64,000 bases of DNA. Origin: Saccharina japonica (Eukaryota > Sar > Phaeophyceae > Laminariales > Laminariaceae). Positions within the stretch are counted from its first letter, which is position 1. Every line of letters begins with the position of its first letter. Both the position numbers and the translations under genes were made by a program. The notes under the pieces were generated by a model, which searched no databases, was not told where the DNA came from, and saw only the letters and a list, made by a program, of their open reading frames with translations. Shown here one piece after another: positions 22,030 to 33,500 of the stretch. The stretch spans positions 799,072 through 863,071 of the forward strand of contig MEHQ01000140.1 of the NCBI GenBank assembly GCA_008828725.1, in the 5' to 3' direction.

Positions 22030-22467
22030 GGGGGGTGGGGGGGGGGCGCGCGCGTACCCATTTTGTTGCTTGTCTCAAATATTTTGACCATCGACCGCGC
22101 ATCCCTTTCGAGACGGAGCACCGTTCCTACTCGTATAATATTAGAGGCATCTCCAACAGTTGGGCGCTCATTACGTTGTTTCCATATATTACAAAGAAAC
22201 GTTTCGCTAATCCTATCCCCTTCCTGTTTCGCCGCCTTTGGCCACCATCTATCTCCTAAGATAGCGATCGTTTTCTCGCTAATATCTAGTGTACCAAACT
22301 TCTCTATGTCACAATGGACGGGTGGGGGGTGGGGGGGGGGGAGCGTACCCATTTGTTGCTTGCCTCACAGTCATTTGACCATTGATCACGCACGCACCCC
22401 TTTCGAGACGGAGCACCGTTCCTACTCCTATAATAGTAGAGGCACCTCCAACAGTAGTTGGGCGCTG
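22030..22467 (+). repeat. Two successive G2 repeats
   Basis: Copies at 22030-22262 and 22319-22467 each start with a G run, then CGTACCCATTTTGTTGC-type sequence, TTTGACCAT, the CGAGACGGAGCACCGTTCCT core and CTCCAACAGTTGGGCGC. The first continues into CCATATATTACAAAGAAACG, matching 34507-34686. Confidence 0.75.
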
Positions 22468-22509
22468 GGGGCGGGGAGAAAAGGGACGGTGGCATCTGTG
22501 ACCACAGCT

Positions 22510-22625
22510 TTTATGTCCAGAAGAAGGCCACTATGGGTGCAAACAAAACAAAAACTCCCAAACAGTTGAGGTCGAAAGTGAAAGTGATTGAAACAAAAAG
22601 CACACCCACTGACTGTTGCTGCTGT

Positions 22626-22657
<32 letters not shown>

Positions 22658-22806
22658 CTGTTGGACGATCAACCCTGGCTTTATGCCCAGAAGAAGGTCG
22701 CACTAAGGGTGTAAAAAAACAACTTCCAACAGTTGATTGAGCTGGATGGAAAGTGAAAGCGATAAGAAAAACACACCCACTGACTGTTGCTGCTGCTGCT
22801 GCTGGA
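22510..22806 (+). repeat. Tandem pair with (CTG)n ends
   Basis: Two diverged units (22510-22662 and 22682-22806) share CCCAGAAGAAGG, CCAAACAGTTGA-like and AAAGTGAAAG blocks, and both end in CACACCCACTGACTGTTGCT followed by CTG repeats. The second unit abuts the palindromic satellite. Confidence 0.8.
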
Positions 22807-22831
22807 TGCTCTAGTCCGCTACTGTTTTTTT

Positions 22832-23270
22832 CCATGGACTTCCGCGGAAGCTTCCATGGAAGCGGCGGAAGCTTTCACGGAAGCTTCCGCGGAACTTCAT
22901 GGAAATTTCCGTGGAAGCTTCCATGGAATGTTCCACGGGGACGGTGGAAGCTTCCACGCAGGCCGTACGTGCTTCCGTGGAAGATGTCGACGCTGCCGTC
23001 ATGGAAGCTTCCGTGGAAGCTTTCGCAGAAGCTTCCCGGGACTTCCGTGGACGATTCCTTGGAAGCTTCCGCGGAAGCTTCCGTGGGAGTAGCTTTCGCG
23101 GAAGCTTCCATGAAAAAACCTATGGAAGCTTCCGTGGAAGCCACTTCCGTGGAAGCTTCCACGGAAGCTTTCGTGGATATAAGGTCCGTTCCACGGAAGT
23201 TTCCATGGAAGATTCCATGGAAGTTTCCGCGAAAGGTACTTCCATGCGTGGAAGTATTCGTGGAAGCTTA
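22832..23270. repeat. Palindromic 12-bp satellite, block 1
   Basis: Irregular array of CTTCCRYGGAAG units that overlap as GGAAGCTTCC, so the unit is its own reverse complement and both strands read alike. Reading frames across it give EASV, GSFR or KLPW repeats with few stops, so they are not evidence of a gene. Confidence 0.95.
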
Positions 23271-23480
23271 CCACCACTCGTCCACCAAAGAAAGTGTGAT
23301 CCCATCACACCCCTGATCCCACACAAACAGGCCCCGCCAGGATGTGTTCCCATAAGAGCCTTCTTAATAAAAACCGCGGAGTGAGGCGAAGCCGAATGGA
23401 GCCACCCTAGACCTGTCCAGGTGCGAAGCACAAAGTCAACTCCCAGCCTCACTCTTTCCACCACGGGGTTGAATCGCGGA

Positions 23481-24122
23481 TGTTTCCGCCGCTTCCACGG
23501 AAGCTTCAATCACGGAAGCGGTAGCTCTCCATGGAAGTGGTGGTGTAACCTTCCATGGGAGTGCCGGAAGATTCCGTGAAAACTTCCACGGAAGTGTTGG
23601 GAGCTTCCGTGGAAGCTTCGCCAACTTCCGTGGAAGCTTCCGTGGAAGTGATGGAAGCTTCCATGGAAGTAGCATTCACGGGAGCTTCCATGAAATATTC
23701 CATGGGAGCTCTTTCATGGAAGTTTTCGTGGAAGTGGCTTCCACGGAAGCTTCCATGGAAGTTTTCGTGGAAGTTTCCATGGAAGCTTCCGTCACTCCAA
23801 TGGAAGTTTATCATTACTTCCATGGAAAGCTACTACCGTTGCTTTCATGGATTCTTCCATGAACTTCCGCTTGCACCGCTGGAAGTTGGTGGACGTCCTT
23901 CAAACGTGTGGACGTTCGTGGAAGCGAATATACTTCCGTGGAAACTTCCACTGTAAACTTCCACGGAAGTTTCCACGGTGGAAGTATCCACAGAAGCTTC
24001 CGTGCTTCCATGGAATTTCCCAACGCTTCCGTGGAAGCTTCCGCCGCTTCCACGGTGGAAGTGATGGAAGCTTCCATGGAAGCGGCGGAAGCTTCCATGG
24101 AAACTTCCGTCTACTTCCACGA
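23481..24122. repeat. Palindromic 12-bp satellite, block 2
   Basis: Same unit as block 1, separated from it by about 210 bp of unrelated sequence (23271-23480). Units vary mainly at the two central bases (GT, AC, AT, GC), which keeps the dyad intact. Confidence 0.95.
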
Positions 24123-24657
24123 AAAAAAACAAAAGTGTGCCTTACCCCTGCTGGCCGACCGACACCTTTTTTCCTCCTTTTTTCAGAACGCTCCCTCCTC
24201 TATCTTCGGCGAGTTGGTGTGGGCTATAATAGCTATACACTGTATTCGTAGTGCGTACGTACTCCCCCGCGGTGGTGGGTGGGTCGGCGCGGGGCACACA
24301 AACGACCGACCACAGACGGGTACCCTGGGTCTCTCGTCACAATGAAAAAATCACCGAATACCCCGCCATCAAAAAAAGAGCTACTCTGTACCAGCACCTA
24401 TATATGTACTACTGTACGTAAACATTCACCAGGGGTCTCTATCTACATACATATTAATATGATACGCGGGTCGAGCTATGTTTTAGCTGCAGAAACTTTA
24501 GTAACAGGTATATACGAGTACGTACTACTGTACCTGCTATACGTTGTTTGAGGAGTTGGAATTAATTAATCCGCGGCTGCTGGCGGATGCATATCATACA
24601 TATCATACATACCACCAGCGGTTTGTTCCTCATTAACCGCTTTGGGACGGACCCTTC

Positions 24658-24752
24658 TTAACCCCTTAAGAACTGGTCTCACGAATTTGGGGACAAACTA
24701 CTTGGAATTAGAGTGGGATTTTTTTTTTTTTTTTCAGTTCTGAATGGGTTAA
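24658..24752. mobile_element. TTAA-flanked MITE (family P), best copy
   Basis: TTAA-CCCCTTAAGAACTGG ... CAGTTCTGAATGGG-TTAA. The TTAA target and CCC/GGG termini match the pattern of piggyBac elements. The core ACAAACTACTTGGAATTAGA is shared by the other copies. Confidence 0.8.
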
Positions 24753-25862
24753 GGAATATACCCGTTTAGGTTTTAGGGATATACGGGATAACGACCAAAA
24801 CAACTTCGTACCAGGTACGATAACTTTGGTGATACCGACCGCCTAGAAGCAGCGCGAGCGCCCAGCAGCAGTACGTACGGGTATACAGGCTCACGCGTCA
24901 TGCTGAGCCCGCGCCGCACGACAATGTGAATTGTGGAACTCGGACACCAATTTGTACCATATTTTTCCGATATCACACAAAATGGTCATAATTCATAACG
25001 TTGTAATCGCCACTTTTTTATCGTCATTTTTTTGCCCCTCTCATGTCCGAAAATTGGGTAGAACAGATGCAACGTGCACGAACATGGTTTTGTCACTGCT
25101 GCTGCTGCTGCTGTGCTATCAAGAAAAATGTTCAATATTATATATAATGTTCGACGTACTTTATCGCAGCGCGGCGTGTATTCACACGAGAAAAAAAAAT
25201 CGAGTTCTCCTGACGCGGCCCAACAGCAGTTCAGTGCCTTTATCGTCCCCAAAAGTAAGAAAAACTGCTGGAATTAATTAATTACCACCCTGTACCCAGA
25301 TATAAAGATCGTTTCGCATATAAGCGATGTTTCAATCCAAAAGTTCCTTAGACAGATAAAACATAAAAACGACAGCTGCGAGATCGAGGATTTCGTCGAA
25401 CCTCATATTTGCAAGCTGCGTGGGATACTTCGATCGCGCGAACCACGGGAAATTTCCTTATATATCGGAGCAGAGTGGTGTATTTTAGCCCAACAGAGCG
25501 TTAGTAACTTCGTTGTGTCGGGTTTCGCTAAAACAGAGAGAGACCTCGAAGGAACGTGAGTGAACCCATGAACCCACAGGTTTCCAAAAACAGCCGACTA
25601 TTAATAGGAGACGGACGACAAGACGCCAATCAGCATGCTGCAGTCGCCTTCCACCTAACGTTTCTGCTTTTACTTTGTCATTAAACACATCTATCACGAG
25701 GGAACACGCTTGTACCTGGTATATAGTCATAATATAGTAAGCATAATCAAATATGGTGTGTACACATTAGGGGGGATGTATGATTTTTCGGTCCATCGTA
25801 GGTTTTGAATACTGTTCTTACAACAAATGCCCCCCCCGTAATATTATGACCCGTCTTTGGTT

Positions 25863-26034
25863 CGACCGTCATCATCCTCATCATCAATCATCATCATCGA
25901 GCATCATCATCATCATCATCATCATCGATCATTATCACCATCATCAATCATCATCATCGATCACCATCATCATCATCATCATATCACCATCATATCATCA
26001 ATCATCATCATCATCATCATCATCATCAATCATC
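25863..26034 (+). repeat. (ATC)n-rich tract
   Basis: Interrupted CATCAT/ATCATC repeats over 170 bp. The Ser- and His-rich frames over it are artefacts. Confidence 0.95.
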
Positions 26035-26323
26035 ACACCAACCAACGGTCGGCCGGGTCAGCCGTCGCTCCTTTATACCGCTCGCAAGCAGACACCAATC
26101 GCTGTGCATCCTTCGTGAGGAGACGAGACGCGAAAAACGTATTTTTTTCTTTTCATTTCACTTCCATTTTATTATTTTCGCCCTTTTTCTCTCTCTCCCC
26201 CTCCTACAGTACTGCTGCTGTAATCATCGTACGTCAGACCCGGGAGACGAAAAGCACTATTAATAGTACGTATTACGAGTAGTACCGGACACCAAAAAAA
26301 AAAAAAACGTACGAGGGGCGTGT

Positions 26324-26403
26324 TGGGGGGGGGGGGGCGTACTCATTTGTTGCTTGCCTTAGTCATTTGACCATTGACCACGCATCCCTTTCCAGACGGA
26401 GCT
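26324..26403 (+). repeat. G2 repeat (left module)
   Basis: G run, GCGTACTCATTTGTTGCTTG, then TTGACCATTGACCACGCATC and a CCAGACGGAGC end. Truncated after the core. Confidence 0.7.
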
Positions 26404-27074
26404 CATACCGGCAAAAACCCCACTCGCTCAGCGCGTTGTCCTATCATTATGCCCGCAAGGCTTTGATCGGGGTGGGTCAAGCTACTACTACTAGAATAGC
26501 GTGCAGTACGAGCAGAGAGCTAAAACTAGGCTACTCGTCCAGCAAGCATCCCGACCAAAAGCCGAGGGCACGGGCCAGGCACACAATGATCCCAACCATC
26601 ACCACGAGAGAGAGAGAGCGCAGCCGCAGCCGCAAGCGCAGTCGCAGCCGCAACCGCACGCGGTGGAAAACGGGGAAGCGAGAGGTCTCTCACGTAAGGA
26701 GGCTGGCTTCGCGTGTTGGCGTTCCTCCCTTCCTCGTTGCGACAGCCACCCCCCCCCCGAATTTTCTAACCAAACGGCCTTCCCGTAAAAAAAAAGAAGC
26801 GGAAACAACTAAAAAAAGGGCACCCTGGTATGACAAAAAATGAACAAACTCCGCTGACTGTTTCCGCTGATGCAAGAAACGCCGCAGCACCCCCCCCCCC
26901 GCTCCGCCGCTCCCTTGTGCGTGTGTGGCGACGGTGTTCCACCAACACCACCAAATGCGACCGGTGAGTTTAACACGAGACCCTTCTAAAAGCTGCAGAC
27001 GACTCGAGCCCTCTTTTCGTGCCTCGTGCCAAGCAAATGAGCGAAAACAAACGGCGGTTGATACGGTTGATACC

Positions 27075-27345
27075 GTCAATTAGGTCAAAGCACCGGCGTT
27101 TTTGGCCAAATCACTTGTGTTTCGCTAATACACCGACGTTTGGTCGAAATATCGTCGTCTGGCCAATGCACCGATGTTTGGCCGAACAATCGGTCGTCTG
27201 GCCAAGCACAGACGTGTATAGTCAAAGCACCGACGTTTGGCCAAAGCACCGGCGCGCAACCAAAAAGCGTTGCCATTCGGTTAAAAGCACCGACATGTGG
27301 CCAAAAGTACCGACATACAGCCAAAAGTACCGACATTTGGAAAAA
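27075..27345 (+). repeat. About 20-bp minisatellite just beyond the PRP19 stop
   Basis: Thirteen or so degenerate units of CACCGACGTTTGGCCAAAG (19-21 bp). It lies 130-400 bases downstream of the PRP19 stop on the minus strand, so it probably falls in the 3' UTR. The WPKHRR-like frame over it is a repeat artefact. Confidence 0.85.
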
Positions 27346-27471
27346 AACGTCACGAACACAATCGCGTACGCGCAAAAGAAGATTCCAGGACGGTTTCCCA
27401 AAGCTTCCCCTCTCAGTACCCCCCCCCCCCCCCCTTTTTTATAACTCCTCTTGGCGAGAACGGACACTTAC

Positions 27472-27522
27472 TTATTCCGCGCTGCCGTAGAAACGTACAG
27501 TCCTGTCCATCGAGCATGTCGC
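27472..27522 (-). CDS. PRP19: PRP19 exon 12: terminal exon
   Basis: 51 nt after tttgccag|. It encodes ATCSMDRTVRFYGSAE and TAA. S-MDRT-R-YG is the conserved end of Prp19, and the phase (0) fits exon 11. Confidence 0.93.
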   Translation of the reverse strand, partial: ATCSMDRTVRFYGSAE

Positions 27523-30500
27523 CTGGCAAAAAAAGCGGGCGGGGGGGAGGGCAGGGCATGGGAGGGCAGGAGGGGGACATGCGAGTCGGAAACGACGACA
27601 CGCACCATTATCACCAGCAACAACAAACAAAAAAACTCGATCGACGGCTCCGATATTTTTTGCAGGGGCACAAGCACGCTTTTTGTTTGGGAGCCGCCGC
27701 GTGCTGAGTGGGTATATATGATATGATGTGACGTTTGTACCAAAGCCAGGAACAAGTAGCGGACGGGAGGCTCCGGGTGGGGCCGAAACGGCAATCTCGG
27801 GAAAAAAAAAGGTTACCCAAAATATTTTTCGACGAAGGTCTTGGTTGATCTCACACACAACTGAGGTTTTCTATTTCAACTTTTTTAACGATAGTCTACA
27901 AAGTATCTTATCATGATTTTTTGTAAAAATGTGCTGAACGTCTTTACAGCCAGCCGCTACGTAAGTGTCGCTTTGAATCACCAAAAAGTCACCACCACCC
28001 CCGCCAACACAAAAAAACGTGAAAACACGCGAGGTCGATAACAAAAAAGACAAGAGATAACGTAAAAGAGCAGGACAAGTGGACAAGATGAATGACTTTA
28101 CAACTGCAACACACACTGGAACAGAAATACTACATACTGACACTTCGAAACACTTCGAAAAAAATGTAAATGCCCTTTTTTTATTGTTCACCAGGTAGCC
28201 AAAATCCGAAAAAAACAGCCGGACTGAATATATATGTTTTTTTCTTCTTTCTCACCACGAAGCCAAAAAGCGGGAAAAGCACCCTGAAAAAAAAAAAAAA
28301 ACTTACCAGGAATCCGGCGCTCTTTCCGAACTTGAGACCGGTAACCGAGCCGCCGTAGCCGTCGTACGTCGCCAGCTCGCCCCACGTCTTCACCGCAAAC
28401 ACCTGAAACAAAAAAAACAAAAGTTAAAAACGGTAAAAATCGCGCATCCAGAGGGCGGGGACGACACATCAAAAGAGGGGGGGGGGGGGGGGGGAGAGGA
28501 GTGAGTGGGTGAATAGGTAGGTGGGTGGGTGCGATGAAGGTACGAGGTACCTGATACGCAGCCTTTAATTTTGTTGGCCCATCGGAAGGAGCATCTATTA
28601 ATATTAACATCTTGTAAATAAATCACCGAGTCACCAACGTACACAACAGTGGGTAACGTACACAGCAGCGGCTAACGTACACAGCAGTGGCTAAAGTACA
28701 CAGCAGTGGCCAACGTACACAGCAGTGGCTATTATGGCGCAAAAAACAAGCGATTTTGCGGCCGAAGCGCTAACTCTGCAGCCCGCCTACCTACCCACCA
28801 TACGCGTGAAATACGAGGAAGGGTTCGGCTTTCCCACCCCCAAAACCTAAACTTTCTGGAAACTTTTTTTTTCAGGCACCAGTCAGCCGGCCTTAATCCA
28901 TTCAGAACTGAAAACATTATCCCACACTAATTCCAAGTAGTTTGTCCCCAAATTCGTGGGACCAGTTCCCAAGGGTGTTACCCAACACCCCGTCCGGCGC
29001 GCACCACCGGAGAGAAAGGAAAGGCCGAACTTAACCAAAACAAAACAAAACAAAAAACGAAAATCGGAGGCCGCGTCGAAACAAAAAATGTACTCGTGTA
29101 CTTGGTATATATACTCTTAACCCTTATAAGACTGGAGTCCCGTTTTGGGGACAAATTCCTTATAATTAGAGTGGATTGTCCCCAAAACGGGTCTGCAGTC
29201 CTAAAAGGGTTAAGAGATGGAATTATGAAAATCGCTAAACTATATTGGTACCGGGTGAACCTCAAAAACCCTATCGTACGAGGCACACCTAAACCTCCCA
29301 AAAATCACAATAAAGCAAATCAAAGTGACAAAATAATAAAATGACACCATCACAAAACCATCAAGTCCCAAAATAATATGCGAACACCACCCAAAATCCC
29401 AACATACTACGTATAACAATCCCAACAATACCAAAACACCCCGCTTCTAAAAAAAAAAACATCTCTGAGAATTTCTTGCCGCATGAAAATAAACCCGCCC
29501 GAAATCCCAAGCTCAAACTCCCAGTGAGAACCCCGCCCCCTCCCCCCACGAATGAATATCGAGTAACCCCCCGCCCCCTCCCCGCACACCATCAACTTCG
29601 TGTCGATCTTGCCGTACGATAATAACCCGCCCCAAATAACTTAAAACTCCCAAAATCCTACCAAAAGCAACGTAACGCTCCAAGATCTCACCACCCCCCC
29701 CCCGAACTAGGGGAAAACAAAATAAATTTGTGCAGTTCTTGCCGCTCCCCGAAATCTCCCGAAAACCCCGAAAACCCACCGCCGCTCAAAAATCGGACAA
29801 AAAAACACCTTCGTGCAGTTCTTGCCGCTCCCAAAATCCCCCAAAAATGGGGGGAAAAAATGGGAAAAAACATGGAAAATTTGACCTTTGAACAGTTCTT
29901 GCCGCGCTCCCAACCCCCCCTTTCTCAACCCAACCTAAAAAATCTAAATCTCCAAGACGCCCCCCCCCCCCGCATTGAAAAAAAGGCTCCTTTCCTAGCA
30001 TTGCAGGGATGCGCGAGGGTCTATGGTCATTCATACGACTACGGCCATGCATGATACGAGTACACCCCTTCTGATTGGTTGGTGAAAACCCAACGTGCTC
30101 CGTCCCGGCATTGCAGGGATGCGAGAGTCTATGGTCATACGACTACGGCCGTACACGACATGAGTGACCTGTCTCGTATGGTCTCGACGCCCCGCCCCCC
30201 CCTCCCCTCCACCCCCCCCAGATAAAATAATTTTATGTGATTGTTGTCTTCACATTAAACCCGTTCTTTCTACTCAACCACATCAGTACACCCAGTGCCT
30301 GTCCTGATTCCTAATCCTAGAGAGATACAAATTATGTGGTCACAGACTGTGAAACAGAGAAAAACCAAAACAAAATAAACGCAAATGAATGGGTAAAGCA
30401 AGTGAGATGCTAACGCACCGGGTACGAGAACACAACGAAACGAGCCGAACCAAAAAAATAAGAACAAAAAGACAATAAAAAACGAATTCTGAAATGAAAC

Positions 30501-33500
30501 AGAATACAAATGACGCAGGGAGACAGAAGCGCCCCTAGAAGAAACCTATCTATATATGAAAGCAAAACCAAGACTCATCCTTCGTGCAGTTTTGCCGCCC
30601 GCCGCCAGGTAGGAGCCCGAGAAGTCGAACGCAACCGAGGACGCCCGCGCCGCCTTCGCACGATGGGACAGGTTGATCGAAGTATCGTCAGCTTGAACGC
30701 AACAGTACCCCACAAGCCGCGCGTACCCGTCCTCGCCCGCCGAGGCCATGTAAGTAAACACGTCATCCTGAAGGCCGAGAGACGTTAACGCTCCCATCGG
30801 ACCCTAGCTTGACATGGTTTTGCCACGTTCGCCTATGTACCGTGGGGGGAGAGGAGGAGGAGGCCGTAACTACATTGTTGCATATGCTTAGTCAATTTGA
30901 ACACATTGAACCAGGGGGTAGAAAGTAGAATACATAATCAAGGTGTTATTAAAAGTAACATCGGGAAATGTATGGGTTTTTGTGTACACCGTATGATAGG
31001 TCCCCTATTCATTACGTATGGGCCCCCGAAATAGTTGTTGTCATTAATAGTATGCACCAAAAATCAGTGCACGCAAGGAGGGGATGGTGATGGTGGGGGG
31101 GAGGGGGAGGGGGAGGGAATTGTTTTTGTTTTTGTTTTTGTTTTTGTTTTGGACTGGGTTGGTCTGTGTTGTGTTGTGTTGTGTTGTTTTGGACTGGGTT
31201 GGTCTGTGTTGTGTTGTGTTGTGTTGTGTTGTGATGCGTTGCGTTGCGTTGCGTTGCGTTGTGTTGTGTTGTGTTGTGTTGTGTTGTGTTGTGTTGTGTT
31301 GTGTTGTGTTGTGTTGTGTTGTGTTGCGTTGTGTTGTGTTGTGTTGTGATGTGTTGTGTTGTGTTGTGTTGTGTTGGGATGGGATGGAATGGGTTCGATT
31401 CGGTTGGTTTTCACTGGGCAGGGGTTGGGTTGGGTTGGGTTGGGTTGGGTTCGATTCGGTTGGGTTGCGGTGACGAGTTCTGTTCCCGCCACCTCGGCAC
31501 CGTTTTTACGGCGTACAGAAAGCCGACCGATGCGTCCCATGACCCATGACCTCCGTCAACTTTACAACTCAGCAAGACCGCAGCACTATATATAGCACAC
31601 ACGTAGCAAGGAGCAATCCACTACCTGTCGGAGATCAATCAGAACACGACACGTGGTCGGGTCGGGCCATCTGGAGCAGGTCTGAGCCCTTTGACTCCCC
31701 TATTCGGCCCTTCTCGCAGCAAATGTCCACAGACCCGCGGAACAACTCGGGGGGACAGTCGGAACACGCTGACACGCACACGAACGTAAATCTAGTCGTA
31801 TCTACAAAAAAATCAAGATAACAGCTGTGAGGTCAAGGATTTCGTCGAAACTCACATATACCAGGTACGATATATATTTGCAAGCTTTGTGTGATACGTC
31901 GATCGCGCGTACTATATACGAATACTCGTACATATTTTAATATGGCCCTCATGGAGGATAAGCATCTCGTACAGTAGACGTATAATATAAGGAGAGCAAA
32001 ATCTGGAGCTGTATAATTCAACAAGTCACCAAAATCCAAAACGCGTATGATGCCAGGTACGTATTATGTATGATACGTATGTATCATATCATATAATATG
32101 TATCCGCATGCAGTATATACCTCGTATGCGATCACACTGCTATATACGTGAATTATTAATAATACTATTCATATGTATTTAATATTAATAATACTTGTTG
32201 CGACATACGACGTGTATACGTGAGTACATATGGACGTCCTCCCTGCGAGGGAGGGGGCGAGGGACAAACACGCGCAAAGACGTCGTAGCCCGTACCCCTT
32301 TCGCGATGTAAAAGCATAGACTACGCGTATACGTGGTACTTTGGGTTTCCTCCAAAATCCGTTTTTGACTTACTATTAGTATAGAGCGCCTCAAGCGAGG
32401 GAAGCCTGAGAAAAAGAAATAAATGGTGCGCCTCTACCACCGTAGCCCTTTCAGAACGGTAAAACTTATCCCACACTAATTCCAAGTAGTTTTTTCCCCA
32501 AAAACGTGTGACCGGTTCTTGACCCATTCAGAACTGAAGAAAAAAATCGCACACTAATTCCAAGTGGTTTGTCCCCAAATACGTGGGACCAGTTCTTAAG
32601 TGGTTAAGGTGGTTGGTTTAACTCGCGAAATTTAGACCGTCAGATTTACGTTTATGTACAGCAGTGCAGCACTGAAACGGTTAACCCATTTAGAACCGAA
32701 AAAAAAGCCCCACACTAATTTCAAGTAGTTTGTCCCCAAAAACGGGGGACGGGTTCTTGGGGGGTTAAGCTCGCCACAACCTCCGAGTACGTACCTTGGA
32801 CCCGAGAGTATTACGGGGGACCACAGTAAATAGGCCCAAATAATGTTAGTAAAAATAGGGAAATATATACCGGGTAGTTTTTTTTTGTCTATACCGTAGG
32901 TTCTAATTACTACACTATGGTCCTCCGTAATAGTCAAAGGGTTGTCCGCAACAAGCTATATATATATATACCCACTACCCACGCCGACGCATTCACGGGG
33001 GCCTCACCTATTCATGGATAACTCGTGTTTCTGGCCTCGACATTTTGCTCTGCTGTTGGTTGGACGCATCGTGGTGGCGCACCTATTTTTTTTTTTACAT
33101 TCTGACCTCGACGTTGCTCCTCTGCTGTTGGTTTGTGTATGCTGTTGCTCCGTGGGACGTACGATACGTCGTATCCCTTTGGGACGGAAATATAAGTGCC
33201 GTTTCGTATATATATGTATACGTATTAATGCCTAAACGTCCCTTCATGTTCCCGTCCAGAGTGACATAATGACATGATACTTTCTGGTGTCTTGCTGGTG
33301 TCTTGTTACTGCAGTTCTAAGGTTGACTGGGGTTCTGGCGTCGCACGGGTCTGATGGGCTATACGAGTACGTACGTATATATTGTTCGTTCAGTTTTCAA
33401 CATTGATTTCGATTTCATTTTGCGCGCCTTCTTCGTCTCGGCATGTGTTTCAGGTGGGCAAAAACGTTCATGCTTTCCGGCCAATTTTTGATTTAAAACA

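Larger units (their letters stand above)
18191..27471. other. Intergenic region between convergent KIF3A and PRP19
   Basis: 9.3 kb without a recognisable gene. It contains repeats described separately, an assembly gap (21190-21434), TGGGTGATAA-type short repeats (19040-19220) and AT-rich stretches. Several long open frames here come from repeats (Ser/His-rich from ATC repeats, Glu-Ala-Ser-Val from the palindromic satellite). A basic, His/Gln/Arg-rich frame at 26500-26790 is low complexity and not counted as a gene. Confidence 0.7.

Noticed and set aside
22753..24345. Long open frames reading EASV/GSFR/KLPW repeats as a repetitive protein
   Set aside because: The frames arise because the 12-bp palindromic unit contains no stop on either strand; all frames look alike and no splice or start context supports a gene.
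25780..26282. Ser/His/Ile-rich frame as a low-complexity protein
   Set aside because: It is the (ATC)n tract with no coding context.
26500..26790. Arg/Ser-rich and Gln/Pro-rich frames resembling an SR protein
   Set aside because: Low complexity over GAGAGA and CAGCCGC repeats, no splice context, and it lies just downstream of PRP19 on the opposite strand.
27019..27444. Frame with WPKHRR/STDVWPK repeats as a repeat protein
   Set aside because: Translation of the 20-bp minisatellite; units vary in length by 1-2 bases, so the frame is not maintained.
27990..28060. Alternative last PRP19 exon with a YVAAGCKD-like stretch
   Set aside because: Its phase does not follow exon 11, and 27472-27522 gives a far better terminal exon with a stop.
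28633..28733. CRISPR-like array
   Set aside because: Direct 20-bp tandem repeats without spacers, in an intron of a eukaryotic gene.
31035..31540. Cys/Val-rich and Asn/Thr-rich frames across the TGTGT array
   Set aside because: Pure products of a pentanucleotide repeat in a PRP19 intron.
33105..33125. Short RSNVE exon joining PRP19 exons 9 and 10
   Set aside because: The residues hint at the family's NVA segment, but the sequence is part of a local repeat (also at 33046) and the GH motif is absent.
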